Shown here piece by piece: positions 35,778-45,852 of a stretch of 64,000 bases of DNA. Position numbers and translations under genes: made by a program. Every line of letters begins with the position of its first letter. Position 1 is the stretch's first letter. The stretch is from an uncultured SAR324 cluster bacterium (GTDB lineage Bacteria > SAR324 > NAC60-12), in contig CACERX010000002.1 in NCBI GenBank assembly GCA_902562015.1, positions 43,992 to 107,991 on the forward strand, given 5' to 3'. The notes beneath the pieces were generated by a model that was not told where the DNA came from, made no database searches, and saw only the letters and a program-made list of their open reading frames with translations.

Positions 35778-36566
35778 ATGTCTGAATTCGAAAAATTTGC
35801 ACTTGATTTGGCCGACGCATCCGGAAGTTTAATCCGAAAATACTTTCGTTCTGATTTAGATGTTGAGGACAAGCAGGATAATAGTCCGGTAACGGTTGCG
35901 GATCGTCTTGCTGAAACTGTTATACGTGAGATGATCAATGAAAAATATCCTTCACATGATATCCTTGGGGAAGAGCTCGGTTTACAAAACACCGGCAGTA
36001 GATGGAAATGGGTAATAGACCCCATAGACGGAACAAGAAGTTTTGTGTCTGGAATGCCTATTTTTGGCACATTGATTTCTCTAATTGAAAATGATGTTCC
36101 CCATCTCGGAATTATTGATATTCCGATCTTGCATGAGCGGTGGTTTTCCGCAAGTGGTGAGGAATGTTATTTTTATCCTTCTTACGCTGATAATAAAAAA
36201 GTTGTCTGTAAAGTTTCTGGAAAGGAAAACATTGGGCAGGCAATTCTATTTAGTACCGATCCAAAAATGTTCAATATTTTACAAAAACCTTTATACGATC
36301 GAGTTTCTTCTCAGGTTAAGCTGTCCCGTTTTGGGGGAGATTGCTATAGCTATGGACTACTCGCATCAGGATACATTGATTTGGTAATTGAAGCTGATAT
36401 GAAAATATACGATTTGATGGCTCTTATAACGGTCATTGAATCTGCAGGAGGAATTATCAGTGATTGGAAGGGCGACACAAAATTTGATAGCAACTGGGAC
36501 GGGTCTGTTGTTGCTGCGGCGTCAGAGAATTTACACAGCCAGACCTTAAGATTGCTGAAAGAGTAG
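35778..36566 (+). CDS. hisN: Inositol-monophosphatase family protein, HisN-like
   Basis: A 262-residue metal-dependent phosphatase. The metal-binding residues lie in GEELG and DPIDGTRSFVSG, with the third ligand in KIYDLMALITVIESAGG. The sequence DPIDGTRSFVSGMPIFGTLISL is characteristic of the HisN-type histidinol-phosphate phosphatase rather than SuhB or CysQ. It should release phosphate from histidinol phosphate in histidine synthesis. It follows the AI-2E gene by 47 bases; no other his gene is close. Confidence 0.82.
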   Translation: MSEFEKFALDLADASGSLIRKYFRSDLDVEDKQDNSPVTVADRLAETVIREMINEKYPSHDILGEELGLQNTGSRWKWVIDPIDGTRSFVSGMPIFGTLISLIENDVPHLGIIDIPILHERWFSASGEECYFYPSYADNKKVVCKVSGKENIGQAILFSTDPKMFNILQKPLYDRVSSQVKLSRFGGDCYSYGLLASGYIDLVIEADMKIYDLMALITVIESAGGIISDWKGDTKFDSNWDGSVVAAASENLHSQTLRLLKE

Positions 36567-36723
36567 ATAAAGTGCTGAAAAAAATGTTTATCAATCAAAT
36601 TAAGTTTGGTTTAGAACTCACTGTTTTAGATCCATTTTGACTGCCGAACAAATTATTCATTAAAGTCTATTTTTTAATTCAAAACATTTTTAATCATTTA
36701 AACTCGATATATTTAAAAAATCT

Positions 36724-37722
36724 ATGCACATTTCACGATTCCCCCGTCTTCACTTTGCTCATCTACCAACTCCTCTTGAACCGCTAGAAAAACTAAGTAA
36801 TTTGCTGGGCGGGCCTCAGATTTTTATTAAACGTGACGATTGTACAGGTCTTGCCACAGGTGGAAACAAAACGCGTAAACTTGAGTTTCTTATTGGAGAA
36901 GCTTTTCAGAAAAATGCCGACACTGTCATAACGCAGGGTGCAACACAGTCAAACCATGTTCGACAAACTGCTGCAATATCTGCCAGAATGGGATTAAGTT
37001 GTGAAGTAATACTGGAACACAGGACAGGAAGTGAAGATCCTGAATATCTTGAAAATGGGAATGTATTGCTGGACAGACTTTTTGGTGCATCTATTAAAAC
37101 AGTCCCAGCTGGAGCTGACATGGATGCGGCACTTAATGAAAGTGCTGAAGAAATTCAAAAAAATGGTGGGACCCCATACATTATTCCTGGTGGAGGTTCA
37201 AACCCTACTGGTGCCTTGGGATATGTGAATTGTGCTATGGAACTGGTAGGGCAGCTTAATAACCGTGGTTTGAAGGTAGATCACTTAGTCACAGCAACTG
37301 GAAGTGCTGGTACTCAGGCTGGGCTTGTATCAGGGATGGAGGGAACAAGAAGCGGAATACCGGTGCTTGGCATTTGCGTGGGTATTGAAAAAAAACTCCA
37401 AGAAGAAAAGGTTTTTGATCTTGTAAAGAGAACAAATGAATTATTAGAAATTTCTGGAAGTGTTAGAAGAGACGCTGTTGTTGCCAATGGAGACTATGTA
37501 GGTTCAGGTTATGGAAAACCCACTGAAGGAATGATAGAAGCTGTTCAATTGCTGGCACGCGAGGAAGGCATTCTTCTAGATCCTGTCTATTCTGGAAAAG
37601 GTATGGCTGGACTGATAGACCTTATAAGAAAGGGACATTTTAGTAAGAGTGAAAACGTTGTCTTTCTTCACACCGGTGGCTCTACTGCTTTATTTGCCTA
37701 TCGAAATATATTAACTGCTTAA
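36724..37722 (+). CDS. D-cysteine desulfhydrase / cysteate sulfo-lyase family enzyme
   Basis: A 332-residue PLP enzyme of the ACC deaminase family. The PLP lysine lies in [15 protein letters not shown], preceded by [28 protein letters not shown] binds substrate and [17 protein letters not shown] binds the phosphate. It matches D-cysteine desulfhydrase (DcyD) and L-cysteate sulfo-lyase (CuyA), which are hard to separate by eye. CuyA would release sulfite and would make sense in a marine cell. It stands alone. Confidence 0.8.
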   Translation: MHISRFPRLHFAHLPTPLEPLEKLSNLLGGPQIFIKRDDCTGLATGGNKTRKLEFLIGEAFQKNADTVITQGATQSNHVRQTAAISARMGLSCEVILEHRTGSEDPEYLENGNVLLDRLFGASIKTVPAGADMDAALNESAEEIQKNGGTPYIIPGGGSNPTGALGYVNCAMELVGQLNNRGLKVDHLVTATGSAGTQAGLVSGMEGTRSGIPVLGICVGIEKKLQEEKVFDLVKRTNELLEISGSVRRDAVVANGDYVGSGYGKPTEGMIEAVQLLAREEGILLDPVYSGKGMAGLIDLIRKGHFSKSENVVFLHTGGSTALFAYRNILTA

Positions 37723-37806
37723 TACTTGATATTTGACTGAGAACCCTAACTTGTCATGTTAAAGCTTACTGGTATTTTTAATTTTACTTAGGTTTTTTAT
37801 GCAGGT

Positions 37807-39216
37807 TTATAGCGATTCGTGATCAAGACGGTTCATTCCGTTAAAGGCGGCAACACGATAGGCTTCATCAAGAGTTGGTGAATTAAAAACGGTGTTCATG
37901 AAATAATTAATGGTTCCTTCGAAGTACATTACAGAATGACCTAGATGAATAAGTTCGGCTGCATGAGGACCTATGATATGAATGCCCAGAATTTTTAGTG
38001 TTTCTGGGTCAAATAGAAGTTTCAGAATGCCCTCCTCTTCAGCCATGATATGGGCGCGGGAAAGCTCCTTGAAGTGAGCAATTCCGATTTCGTAAGGAAT
38101 GCGGGCCTCAGTTAATTCCTCTTCAGTCTTTCCCACCATTGAAACGGCTGGAATTGTCCAGATTCCAAGCGGAAGGTCCCTTGGCATTTTCTCAGATTCA
38201 AGCTGACCAAAGGCATGGAGTACCGCAATACGTGCCTGTGTGATCGAAGTTGAGGCAAGTCCAGGGAATCCGATTACATCACCTACAGCATATATATTTG
38301 GCTGGGCTGTCTGAAAATTAGTATTGGTTTTTATAAGGCCGTTACTGCCAAGCTCGATACCTATCTTTTCAAGGCCCATTCCCCCAGAATTTGCAAATCT
38401 TCCCGCAGCAACCATAACGGTGGAGCATGGCAGAATTTTTCTGCTTTCCAGTTTTACATGAACTTCTTCAGAATTTATTTTTTGAATATCCTCGACATTT
38501 TCTCCAAGTCGCAGTGTAACTCGTTGGTTTCGCATCTGATACATCAAATTTTGAACAATCTGATTATCAACAAAGGGAAGAATGTTTCGGTTGCGAGCTA
38601 TCAGGTTAACCCGGATACCCATTTTTGAAAAAATAGAGGCATATTCACATCCGATTACTCCGGCTCCGATTATGGTTACTTTTTTTGGCAGATGTTTTAT
38701 ATCAAGGATGGTGTCTGAATCAAAAATACATTCATTGTCAAAAGGTGCCCATTTCGGCCTCCGCGGGGAAGAACCTGTGGCAATTATTGTGTGATCTGTT
38801 GTGATTTCATATTTCTCACTTCCATCCTCAGGATTTATTTCAAGGTTTGTAGGTGTAAGAAATCTAGGCGACCCTTCTATAACTGTAATATGGTTTTTTT
38901 CAAAATTTCTGCGCAGAGAACTTTCCTGATCCTGTATCACCATTTCCTTACGATACATCAATTCCTTAGTGGTCAGATTTTCTTTAAACTTAATATCAAT
39001 TCCGTGAGTCTGCTGGCGTAGTAAAGCAAGGTGAATAACTGTTTCACGCAATGATTTTGAAGGCACTGTACCAGTATGGAGTGAGGCTCCACCTAGACGG
39101 GTAAGCTTTTCAACTAGTGCTACCTGCTTTTTGAGTTTGCTGGCCTGCATTGCTGCTTTTTCCCCTGCAGGACCAGAACCGATTACCACGATATCGTAAT
39201 GAAGTGTATCCTGCAT
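37807..39216 (-). CDS. sthA: Soluble pyridine nucleotide transhydrogenase
   Basis: A 469-residue flavoprotein of the dihydrolipoamide dehydrogenase fold. It has the N-terminal FAD site (IVVIGSGPAGEKAA), the second nucleotide site (VTIIGAGVIGCEYASIFSKMG) and the FAD aspartate segment NIYAVGDVIGFPGLAS. The usual redox-active cysteine pair is absent: GGASLHTGTVPSKSL replaces GGTCLNxGCxPSK, which is diagnostic for SthA. It equilibrates NADPH and NADH in the cytosol. The length is normal. Confidence 0.92.
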   Translation of the reverse strand: MQDTLHYDIVVIGSGPAGEKAAMQASKLKKQVALVEKLTRLGGASLHTGTVPSKSLRETVIHLALLRQQTHGIDIKFKENLTTKELMYRKEMVIQDQESSLRRNFEKNHITVIEGSPRFLTPTNLEINPEDGSEKYEITTDHTIIATGSSPRRPKWAPFDNECIFDSDTILDIKHLPKKVTIIGAGVIGCEYASIFSKMGIRVNLIARNRNILPFVDNQIVQNLMYQMRNQRVTLRLGENVEDIQKINSEEVHVKLESRKILPCSTVMVAAGRFANSGGMGLEKIGIELGSNGLIKTNTNFQTAQPNIYAVGDVIGFPGLASTSITQARIAVLHAFGQLESEKMPRDLPLGIWTIPAVSMVGKTEEELTEARIPYEIGIAHFKELSRAHIMAEEEGILKLLFDPETLKILGIHIIGPHAAELIHLGHSVMYFEGTINYFMNTVFNSPTLDEAYRVAAFNGMNRLDHESL

Positions 39217-39340
39217 AATTATCCTGAAAACGATTTTGAAAAATTATTATTTAAATTATATGTTACCACTTAATCAGTTTATTTCTTTTACTAAAAATGT
39301 TGGAAATATTAAGTTTCCCTTTATCTTTTTGAAGTGGTTT

Positions 39341-40645
39341 CTAAGTTGACAAAAAATTACGGTCAGGACGCTTTTTCAAAAATTTATCAAGTCCGGAAAC
39401 GTCTCCTGTTGCCGCTTTTATACGCCGCACCCCCTCTTCCAGCACAGACTGTTCAGCAGCAATTGAAAGGCGTACGAAGTGTTTCCCGTTGGCGCCTATT
39501 TGACCAAAAGAATTACGATCCAGTAAGGCCACCCGATGTTCATAAAGCGAGAACATTTGAAAAATATTTGCTGGCGAACTCTGTTCTTCCCTAGGCAGTT
39601 TTTTATGTTTATTTACCAAATCTAGATTTTTGCATACTTCAGAAATATTTGGAAAAAGGTAAAATGCACCTCCAGGTTTTTGGCAATGGATCCCGGGAAT
39701 TTTGCTGATTTGATCCCATATCAAATTCCTGCGCGATTCAAAAGTATTTACCATCTTTTGCACGGCCTTTTTTGACAATGGATTTTCTAGTGCTTCCCTT
39801 GCCGCTTCCTGATTGTATGGTGGCACGCACGAGAAATAATTGATGTTCATATTTTTAAAAATGTCTGCTTCTTCAACAGTTGGAAAAACAGCGTAGCCTA
39901 TTCTTCCTCCTGTCCAGGCAAAAGTTTTAGAGAAACCGCTAGCTATAATTGTTTTTCTCGAAATTTCCTTGATTGAAGAAATTGAATGATGCTTTTTCCC
40001 ATCAAAAACTATGTTTTCATAGATTTCATCAGAATAAATACGAATGTCTGCCTGGCCATGTTTAAGAATCACATCGGCATATTCTTCCAACTGCTTACAC
40101 GTTGCTACTGCGCCGGTTGGATTTGACGGGAAGTTTAGGTAGATTAGTTTTGTTTTTGGAGTTATTTTTTTTGCCAGCTCATCCGAAGAAAATGTGAAGT
40201 AGGCGGTTTCATCAAGATGTAGTGGAACTGGAACTGCCCCCACATATCTGATGTAAGATTCGTAAATCGGGAATCCAGGGCTAGGATAAATTACCTCGTC
40301 ACCAGGATCGCAGTAGACTTGTTGTGCGAGTCCAATAGAAGGTTTTCCTCCTGGAAAAACAACCACATGTTCCGGAGTTGTTTCTAAACCTCTAGTCTGG
40401 TTAATTTGAGCGCTGATTGCTTCACGCAGTGTAAGAAGTCCCTTTGGGTCACAGTATTTTGTATTGTCAAGATCCAGCTGACGTTTAATTTCATCCTTTA
40501 TATGTCTGGGTACTGCAAAATCAGGTTCACCTAGATTCATCTTGATGACTTCTCCATTCTGTTGTTCTACACGCACAATATGCGGACCAACTTTAAAGGC
40601 ATTTTCTGAATCAATACTGGAATTTCGTTCTGCGAATAAACTCAT
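39341..40645 (-). CDS. Class I/II pyridoxal-phosphate aminotransferase
   Basis: A 434-residue aminotransferase of the aspartate-aminotransferase fold. Landmarks are NLGEPDFAVPRHI, the YLNFPSNPTGAVAT turn, IYSDEIYENIVFDG and the PLP lysine in ASGFSKTFAWTGGRIGYAV; the final arginine lies in HFVRLSIAAE. Substrate preference (aspartate, alanine or aromatic) cannot be told. It is longer than usual at the C-terminus by about 25 residues. Its ATG overlaps the stop of the upstream membrane-protein gene (ATGA), so they are coupled. Confidence 0.85.
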   Translation of the reverse strand: MSLFAERNSSIDSENAFKVGPHIVRVEQQNGEVIKMNLGEPDFAVPRHIKDEIKRQLDLDNTKYCDPKGLLTLREAISAQINQTRGLETTPEHVVVFPGGKPSIGLAQQVYCDPGDEVIYPSPGFPIYESYIRYVGAVPVPLHLDETAYFTFSSDELAKKITPKTKLIYLNFPSNPTGAVATCKQLEEYADVILKHGQADIRIYSDEIYENIVFDGKKHHSISSIKEISRKTIIASGFSKTFAWTGGRIGYAVFPTVEEADIFKNMNINYFSCVPPYNQEAAREALENPLSKKAVQKMVNTFESRRNLIWDQISKIPGIHCQKPGGAFYLFPNISEVCKNLDLVNKHKKLPREEQSSPANIFQMFSLYEHRVALLDRNSFGQIGANGKHFVRLSIAAEQSVLEEGVRRIKAATGDVSGLDKFLKKRPDRNFLST

Positions 40646-41589
40646 TTATTATTTGATTGTCTTTTGTTTTGAAAGTGATTTTTAGAGAAATTTTTCGCCT
40701 GCAGCTTTTGCTGATTGCGTCCAAAGCAAAATGCTGCTGTGGCAACAAACAGAAACTGAAGACAAAAACCTATAAATACCTGATCAAGTAGTAGCAAAGG
40801 TTCTATTCTATGAAAATTGGCAAATGCCGGAGCAAAATCAGCTACCACAAATGTAAGAGAACCAAGTACAACTGTAAGTTCAATTTTTTCACGAAGAAAA
40901 AGGATGAAAAAGGGTAACAGCATAAGTGTATTCAAAATGCCCTGACCCCATAAAAGCAGAATTTTAGAGTAAGGAGAAAGCGGTGGTAAGAACAAAATCT
41001 CATGGAAACGATCTGACCAGAATGGGGAGGTATAACTTTCATCAAATGTAATCTGAAAAATTATAAAGAAAAGCATATAGGTCAATCCGCATCCTAGTAA
41101 TTTTGAAGTGCCAGAAAAATTTATTTCTTGCCTTAGTCTTCTCCACAAGAATCCTAGCCCAATGACCTGCTGATTGCTTGGGAGTAGAAAAGTTATTATT
41201 ATTCCCACGAAAATTGCCGCAATTACTTCTGGAAAAATATGTGGCCAGAATGCATCATTGAATGGCTTACCCCATAATATATGTCTGAATGTCTGCCCAA
41301 GGGGACCAAGTGCAATTAAGTATGTAGAGAAAACGATTACGGCGCTCGAGCGCTTCCAATATATCATATTTGCAACGGGACGCAGCGCAAATCCCAGCAA
41401 AACTCCAGCTAGGAACTGGTAAAAAAAATCCTGTGCAATTGCGAGCTCTGAATCCATCGCACGGAGTGAAAGCATTTTGGCAACGGCATATCCCGCACCT
41501 AGTGAAGTTGGTGCGAGAAATTTCCCGGGTCCAGAAGTAAGCATGTTGATGTTAAGTTTTTTTATGAGATTTTTTTTTGTAACTGACAC
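40642..41589 (-). CDS. Hypothetical polytopic membrane protein
   Basis: A 315-residue protein with roughly eight membrane segments, not recognised. Polar loops include WKRSSAVI and LRQEINFSGTSK; the segment PHIFPEVIAAIFVGIIITFLL is typical of its hydrophobic runs. The start may be an internal ATG, since the first 15 residues are charged. It is coupled by a 4-base overlap to the aminotransferase gene. Confidence 0.6.
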   Translation of the reverse strand: MSVTKKNLIKKLNINMLTSGPGKFLAPTSLGAGYAVAKMLSLRAMDSELAIAQDFFYQFLAGVLLGFALRPVANMIYWKRSSAVIVFSTYLIALGPLGQTFRHILWGKPFNDAFWPHIFPEVIAAIFVGIIITFLLPSNQQVIGLGFLWRRLRQEINFSGTSKLLGCGLTYMLFFIIFQITFDESYTSPFWSDRFHEILFLPPLSPYSKILLLWGQGILNTLMLLPFFILFLREKIELTVVLGSLTFVVADFAPAFANFHRIEPLLLLDQVFIGFCLQFLFVATAAFCFGRNQQKLQAKNFSKNHFQNKRQSNNK

Positions 41590-41643
41590 TGTAATGGAGT
41601 AACATTTTTTAATAAATTTGGCAAATAAACTGAATAAATAGCA

Positions 41644-42531
41644 ATGGCATCTGAACTATTTTCATTACCCTCACGTATTCTGGTTTCCGGAGAAAAATCT
41701 TTAAAACTTTCGCGCCCAATCCTGATGGGAATCCTCAACCCAACACCAGATTCATTTTCAGAGGGTTCTAGCTTTTTTGAATTTGAAGATGCATTGGCAA
41801 AGGCAAGGAAATTTGTTGTTGAAGGTACAGACTGGATTGATATTGGAGGAGAATCTTCAGGTCCGGATAGTTCAGAGGTGCCTTTGGAGGAAGAATTACG
41901 GCGAGTAATTCCGCTTATAAAGGCAGTTCGTTCTGAAAGTGATATCTGGATTTCTGTGGATACATGGAAGGCCGAGGTTGCACGCCAGTCACTGAATGCA
42001 GGTGCAGATGCAGTAAATGATGTTAGTGCACTTCGTGCTGATAAGGAAATGGCAAGTGTAATTGCTGAATATAAAGTCCCAGTGGTTTTAATGTACTCCA
42101 AGGATTCAACTCCACGCACGACAAGAAATTATTTTGAATACCGGGATGTTATTCAGTCTATCATTTCATTTTTCAAGGAGCGTCTTGAATATGCAAAGTC
42201 AAATGGAATTCAAAAAAGCCAGGTTGTGATTGACCCAGGAATGGGTTTTTTCATAAGTGGAAATGCAGAATATAGTTTTGAGGTTATACAAAGGATTTCT
42301 GAACTGCATGAATTCGATTTACCCATACTTCTTGGACCATCAAGAAAATCGTTCCTTGCAGAAGTTTCAAACGGGCGCAGTTTAAATTTTTCAGAAAGGG
42401 ATTACCCCTGTGCACTAGTTTCCAGCATTGCCTTGTGGCAGGGTGTCTCGTTTTTACGGTTTCATGAAGTGGAACAGGGGCGATTGCTTATTGACACTTT
42501 TGAGGCCCTTAAAAAATCTGCAACTAAATAA
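41644..42531 (+). CDS. folP: Dihydropteroate synthase
   Basis: A 295-residue folate enzyme joining p-aminobenzoate to the pterin diphosphate. Motifs in order are LMGILNPTPDSFSEG (loop 1), WIDIGGESSGPDS (loop 2), WISVDTWKAEVA, VNDVSALRAD, VIDPGMGFF and LGPSRKSFLAEV. Loop 2 normally reads GGESTRPG; here the Thr-Arg-Pro-Gly part is Ser-Gly-Pro-Asp. This loop takes part in catalysis and sulfonamide contact. All other motifs look intact, so it is probably functional. Confidence 0.88.
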   Translation: MASELFSLPSRILVSGEKSLKLSRPILMGILNPTPDSFSEGSSFFEFEDALAKARKFVVEGTDWIDIGGESSGPDSSEVPLEEELRRVIPLIKAVRSESDIWISVDTWKAEVARQSLNAGADAVNDVSALRADKEMASVIAEYKVPVVLMYSKDSTPRTTRNYFEYRDVIQSIISFFKERLEYAKSNGIQKSQVVIDPGMGFFISGNAEYSFEVIQRISELHEFDLPILLGPSRKSFLAEVSNGRSLNFSERDYPCALVSSIALWQGVSFLRFHEVEQGRLLIDTFEALKKSATK

Positions 42532-42664
42532 ATTTATATATTACTTAAGTCAAATTAATTAGCAATAAATATGTCTGAAAAGATTCAGAAAATATTCCCC
42601 TTTGTTAAAATGTATATCTTCTAAATAGCTTTGTAAAAAAATTTGCGTATCTTTCACAAATTAA

Positions 42665-43669
42665 TTAGCCAGCTGCATAACCGCTGGGTGTTTCATCAAG
42701 ACCAGTACCAATATGCTCTGGTTTCGCCCCTTTTATTTGCGCAATAAGGCAGAGGTAATTGTAACCTAGTGTTGCCGCTGCTAAGGCAGTTATTTCGGCG
42801 TGATCGTATGCCGGTGCAACCTCAACAATATCCATTCCAATTAAATTTAGATCTCCAAGAGATTGAAGTATCGGCAGCACCTGAGTAGTTGTTAACCCTC
42901 CTACAACAGGAGTCCCGGTTCCAGGTGCAAAGGCAGGGTCAAGACAGTCAATGTCAAAAGTAATGTAAGCAGGATCATCAGAAGAGACGACTTTGTGTAT
43001 TGTGTCGATCACTGCTTGAACTCCGTGAGTATGTATCCATGGAGCATGCAGAATGTTAAAGCCATGAGTACAGTAATTTTGTGTTCTAATTCCAATCTGC
43101 ACTGACTTTTCTGGAATCACAATTCCCTCCCGTGCGGCCCTCAGGAACATCGATCCATGATCCAACCTATTCCCGTCGTCATCCCAAGTATCTGAATGTG
43201 CGTCAAAATGAATAAGGGAAATAGGACCATGGACCTTGTAATGTGAACGCAGGAGGGGATAAGTAATGAAATGATCACCACCTAAACTCAAAAGAGAGGT
43301 AGACTGTTTCAAGATAGTGTCTGCATGTTTTTCTACCTTTTTCACAACTTTTTGAGGATATCCGTAATCGAGCCACACATCCCCATAATCCACAACAGCA
43401 AGGTATTTGAAGGGATCGAAGTTGAATGGGAAAGCATCTAGAGAGGCAAGCTCAGTAGAGGCGGATCTAATCCCGCGGGGGCCGAAGCGTGCTCCGGGAC
43501 GATTGCTGGTGGCACAATCATAAGGAATCCCTGTCACGGCAACATCAACGTCGTTTAAGTCACGTGAATACTTGCGTCTAAGGAAACTGAGTGCTCCTGA
43601 ATAGGTCATGTCATTTGAGCGGCTGTTTAAATCTTCCCGGCGGAAAGCACCGTCACCAACTGTTTTCAT
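42665..43669 (-). CDS. speB: Agmatinase-family ureohydrolase
   Basis: A 334-residue Mn-dependent ureohydrolase. Metal ligands are in GGDHFITYP, HFDAHSDTWDD and FDIDCLDPAFAPG, all present. It hydrolyses a guanidino group to urea and an amine; agmatine is the default substrate, but guanidinobutyrate or another guanidine is possible. It lies 104 bases after an amine-dehydrogenase-like gene that itself overlaps an aminotransferase, all on the same strand, suggesting catabolism of an amine or guanidino compound. Confidence 0.87.
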   Translation of the reverse strand: MKTVGDGAFRREDLNSRSNDMTYSGALSFLRRKYSRDLNDVDVAVTGIPYDCATSNRPGARFGPRGIRSASTELASLDAFPFNFDPFKYLAVVDYGDVWLDYGYPQKVVKKVEKHADTILKQSTSLLSLGGDHFITYPLLRSHYKVHGPISLIHFDAHSDTWDDDGNRLDHGSMFLRAAREGIVIPEKSVQIGIRTQNYCTHGFNILHAPWIHTHGVQAVIDTIHKVVSSDDPAYITFDIDCLDPAFAPGTGTPVVGGLTTTQVLPILQSLGDLNLIGMDIVEVAPAYDHAEITALAAATLGYNYLCLIAQIKGAKPEHIGTGLDETPSGYAAG

Positions 43670-43773
43670 AAATCTCCTGTTGACACATTATTTCAAATAT
43701 ATTCTTTCAAATTTTTTTAATACATTGATTTTTATAATATTTACGTTTTATCTATATTAATATAAATATTATT

Positions 43774-45852
43774 TCAAACAACTACCCGCTCTCTTCGAAA
43801 CGGCACATCATCTGTTATTTCATCTTCAAATTCTCTTGCCGCAAGGTGTCCGGAATGAACTGCAGCTGCAATGATGCCGGGCGCAAAGCAATCTCCAATG
43901 CAACGAAGTGTTTTTATGCCGACCTCAGCTAGCTCTTCCTGTCTTTCCAGCATTGCATTATAAATTTCGTCGTTTGGCAGGCGTTCAGTGACAAGCACCA
44001 GAGTGTCACATTCATGACTGATACGTCGGTCAGTGAAGACACATGCTAATTCAACTTTATTAGAATTCACTGAAACAAGGTTTTGCTGTGTTGCAAGTTC
44101 GACCTCGAGTTGAAGTAGGCGTGATTGGATACGCCTCTGTTCCATCGTGTGATGAGTCCAGTTTGAAATGTCAGGTGCAGGAGTGACCAGAAGCACTTTA
44201 TGACCCTCCAGTCGAATTTTTTCTGCGAGCACGCCTCCCATATAGTAATGTTCGTCGTCGAAAATCACTATGCTACCGCTTACGGTAACGCCATCCATTA
44301 GGTCATCCGGAGTGAGTAAGGTAATATTTTCCAATCCGGGAATAGGATTACGGTGTTCCCTAGCAACTCCGTCCCTCCTCCAGCTCGCTCCAGTTGCTAG
44401 AAACACGTGAGAATATCCGAACTTGTCTTCCGAACTGAATTCGATAATATCTCCTGTGTCAAGTTTACTTCCCCTGTAAAGGGTTACGTTGTCCATTTTT
44501 TCAAGTTGAGTTACCCTGTAATCGGTGACACGTCCCCATTCTGCAAGTCCTGGCAGTCTGCTTTCCTTGTGCACACGACCACCTAAATCTTCGGAAGCCT
44601 CGGCCAGAATCACTCGATAACCGCGTTTGCCGAGTGATAAGGCGCATTCAAGTCCTGCTGGTCCCCCACCGACTACCAAAATACCATCTTCGCTCTTACT
44701 GCGTTCGATCTGCTCAGGATGCCAGCCTCGTCGCCATTCTTCTCCCATCGTAGGGTTCTGTGTGCAACGCATAGGGACTGAAAGCCAATCTCCAGCTACG
44801 CAGATGTTGCAACCGATGCACTCCCGTATTTCATCAAATCGTCCCTCCTCTATTTTCTTAGGTAAAAATGGATCGGCAATTGATGGGCGAGCAGCTCCGA
44901 TCATGTCCATAACACCACGCTGAATCAGGGAGACCATTTTGTCGGGGGAGGTGTAGCGTCCCACACCAACCACTGGCTTGGAAGTCAGGGATTTGACGAA
45001 ATTAATATACTGTTCCTGATAGCCTTCCTTCTCAAAGCGGGAGGTGGCTGAATCGTTTTCCCATTCACTTATGTTCACGTCCCAAAGGTCAGGTAGTTCA
45101 GCCAGCATCTCCACCACTTCACGCCCCTCGTTTTCACATGTGATCCCCTCTGATCCCAAGAGTTCATCCACGGCAAAACGTACTGCGACTGCACAACTGT
45201 CTCCTACTGCATCTTTTGTGTCTTCCAGCACTTCCCTGAAAAGACGAACCCGGTTTTCAAGTGGGCCTCCATATTCATCAGTGCGTTGGTTGAAGCGACG
45301 TGAGAGGAAGTGCATCAGAAGCGTCAGGTTGTGTCCTGCATAAACATAAACTAGGTCGAATCCTGCCTGCCTTGAACGGACTGCTGCCTGACGATGCCAC
45401 TTACGGAAGTCGCGAATGTCCGACTTTGTCATTGCCCTTGCCTGTACGGGATCATAGGAATTCACTGAGGTCACACTGGGCGCAATTGGCGGAATGCGGC
45501 TGTAGTGATTGGCATTTGAATATCCGCCGTGTACCAATTCAATTCCAGCCAGTGCACCGTGTTCATGAACTTCCTCTGCCATTTTTGCTAGTGCAGGAAT
45601 GTCTCCTTCATCCCACAGTCTGCCCTCCACCGCAGAGCCGTTGTCAGAGTTGGCGTGAATTTCTACCTCCTCAGTACAGACAACTGCCCAGCCACCTTCG
45701 GCTTTGACTCCTCGCATTGCTGCCAGAGTGTTTGGACGAAGGTAGCCCATACCGTTGCAATGCGGTACCTGGTAAAATCTGTTGCGGGCCGTTACAGGAC
45801 CTATTTTCACCTGCTCAAAAAGAATGTCGTAATTTGAATCACGTTTGCTCAT
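43774..45852 (-). CDS. Trimethylamine/dimethylamine dehydrogenase-like flavoprotein
   Basis: About 692 residues from the ATG at 45852, where MSKRDSNYDILFEQVKIGP begins the family match; a longer frame upstream merely overlaps the aminotransferase gene. Three parts follow: an FMN TIM barrel with FYQVPHCNGMGY, whose cysteine sits where TMADH has its 6-S-cysteinyl-FMN link; a [4Fe-4S] site CIGCNICVAGDW...CTQNP; and an ADP-binding domain (GILVVGGGPAGLECALSLG). YVYAGH and SEWENDSATSRF match TMADH active-site elements. Some substrate-bowl aromatics appear changed, so the substrate may differ from trimethylamine. Confidence 0.85.
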   Translation of the reverse strand: MSKRDSNYDILFEQVKIGPVTARNRFYQVPHCNGMGYLRPNTLAAMRGVKAEGGWAVVCTEEVEIHANSDNGSAVEGRLWDEGDIPALAKMAEEVHEHGALAGIELVHGGYSNANHYSRIPPIAPSVTSVNSYDPVQARAMTKSDIRDFRKWHRQAAVRSRQAGFDLVYVYAGHNLTLLMHFLSRRFNQRTDEYGGPLENRVRLFREVLEDTKDAVGDSCAVAVRFAVDELLGSEGITCENEGREVVEMLAELPDLWDVNISEWENDSATSRFEKEGYQEQYINFVKSLTSKPVVGVGRYTSPDKMVSLIQRGVMDMIGAARPSIADPFLPKKIEEGRFDEIRECIGCNICVAGDWLSVPMRCTQNPTMGEEWRRGWHPEQIERSKSEDGILVVGGGPAGLECALSLGKRGYRVILAEASEDLGGRVHKESRLPGLAEWGRVTDYRVTQLEKMDNVTLYRGSKLDTGDIIEFSSEDKFGYSHVFLATGASWRRDGVAREHRNPIPGLENITLLTPDDLMDGVTVSGSIVIFDDEHYYMGGVLAEKIRLEGHKVLLVTPAPDISNWTHHTMEQRRIQSRLLQLEVELATQQNLVSVNSNKVELACVFTDRRISHECDTLVLVTERLPNDEIYNAMLERQEELAEVGIKTLRCIGDCFAPGIIAAAVHSGHLAAREFEDEITDDVPFRRERVVV

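Noticed and set aside
41562..42119. 185-codon minus-strand frame across the folP gene
   Set aside because: It is Ser/Thr-rich shadow of the real folP, with no ribosome site or recognisable motif.
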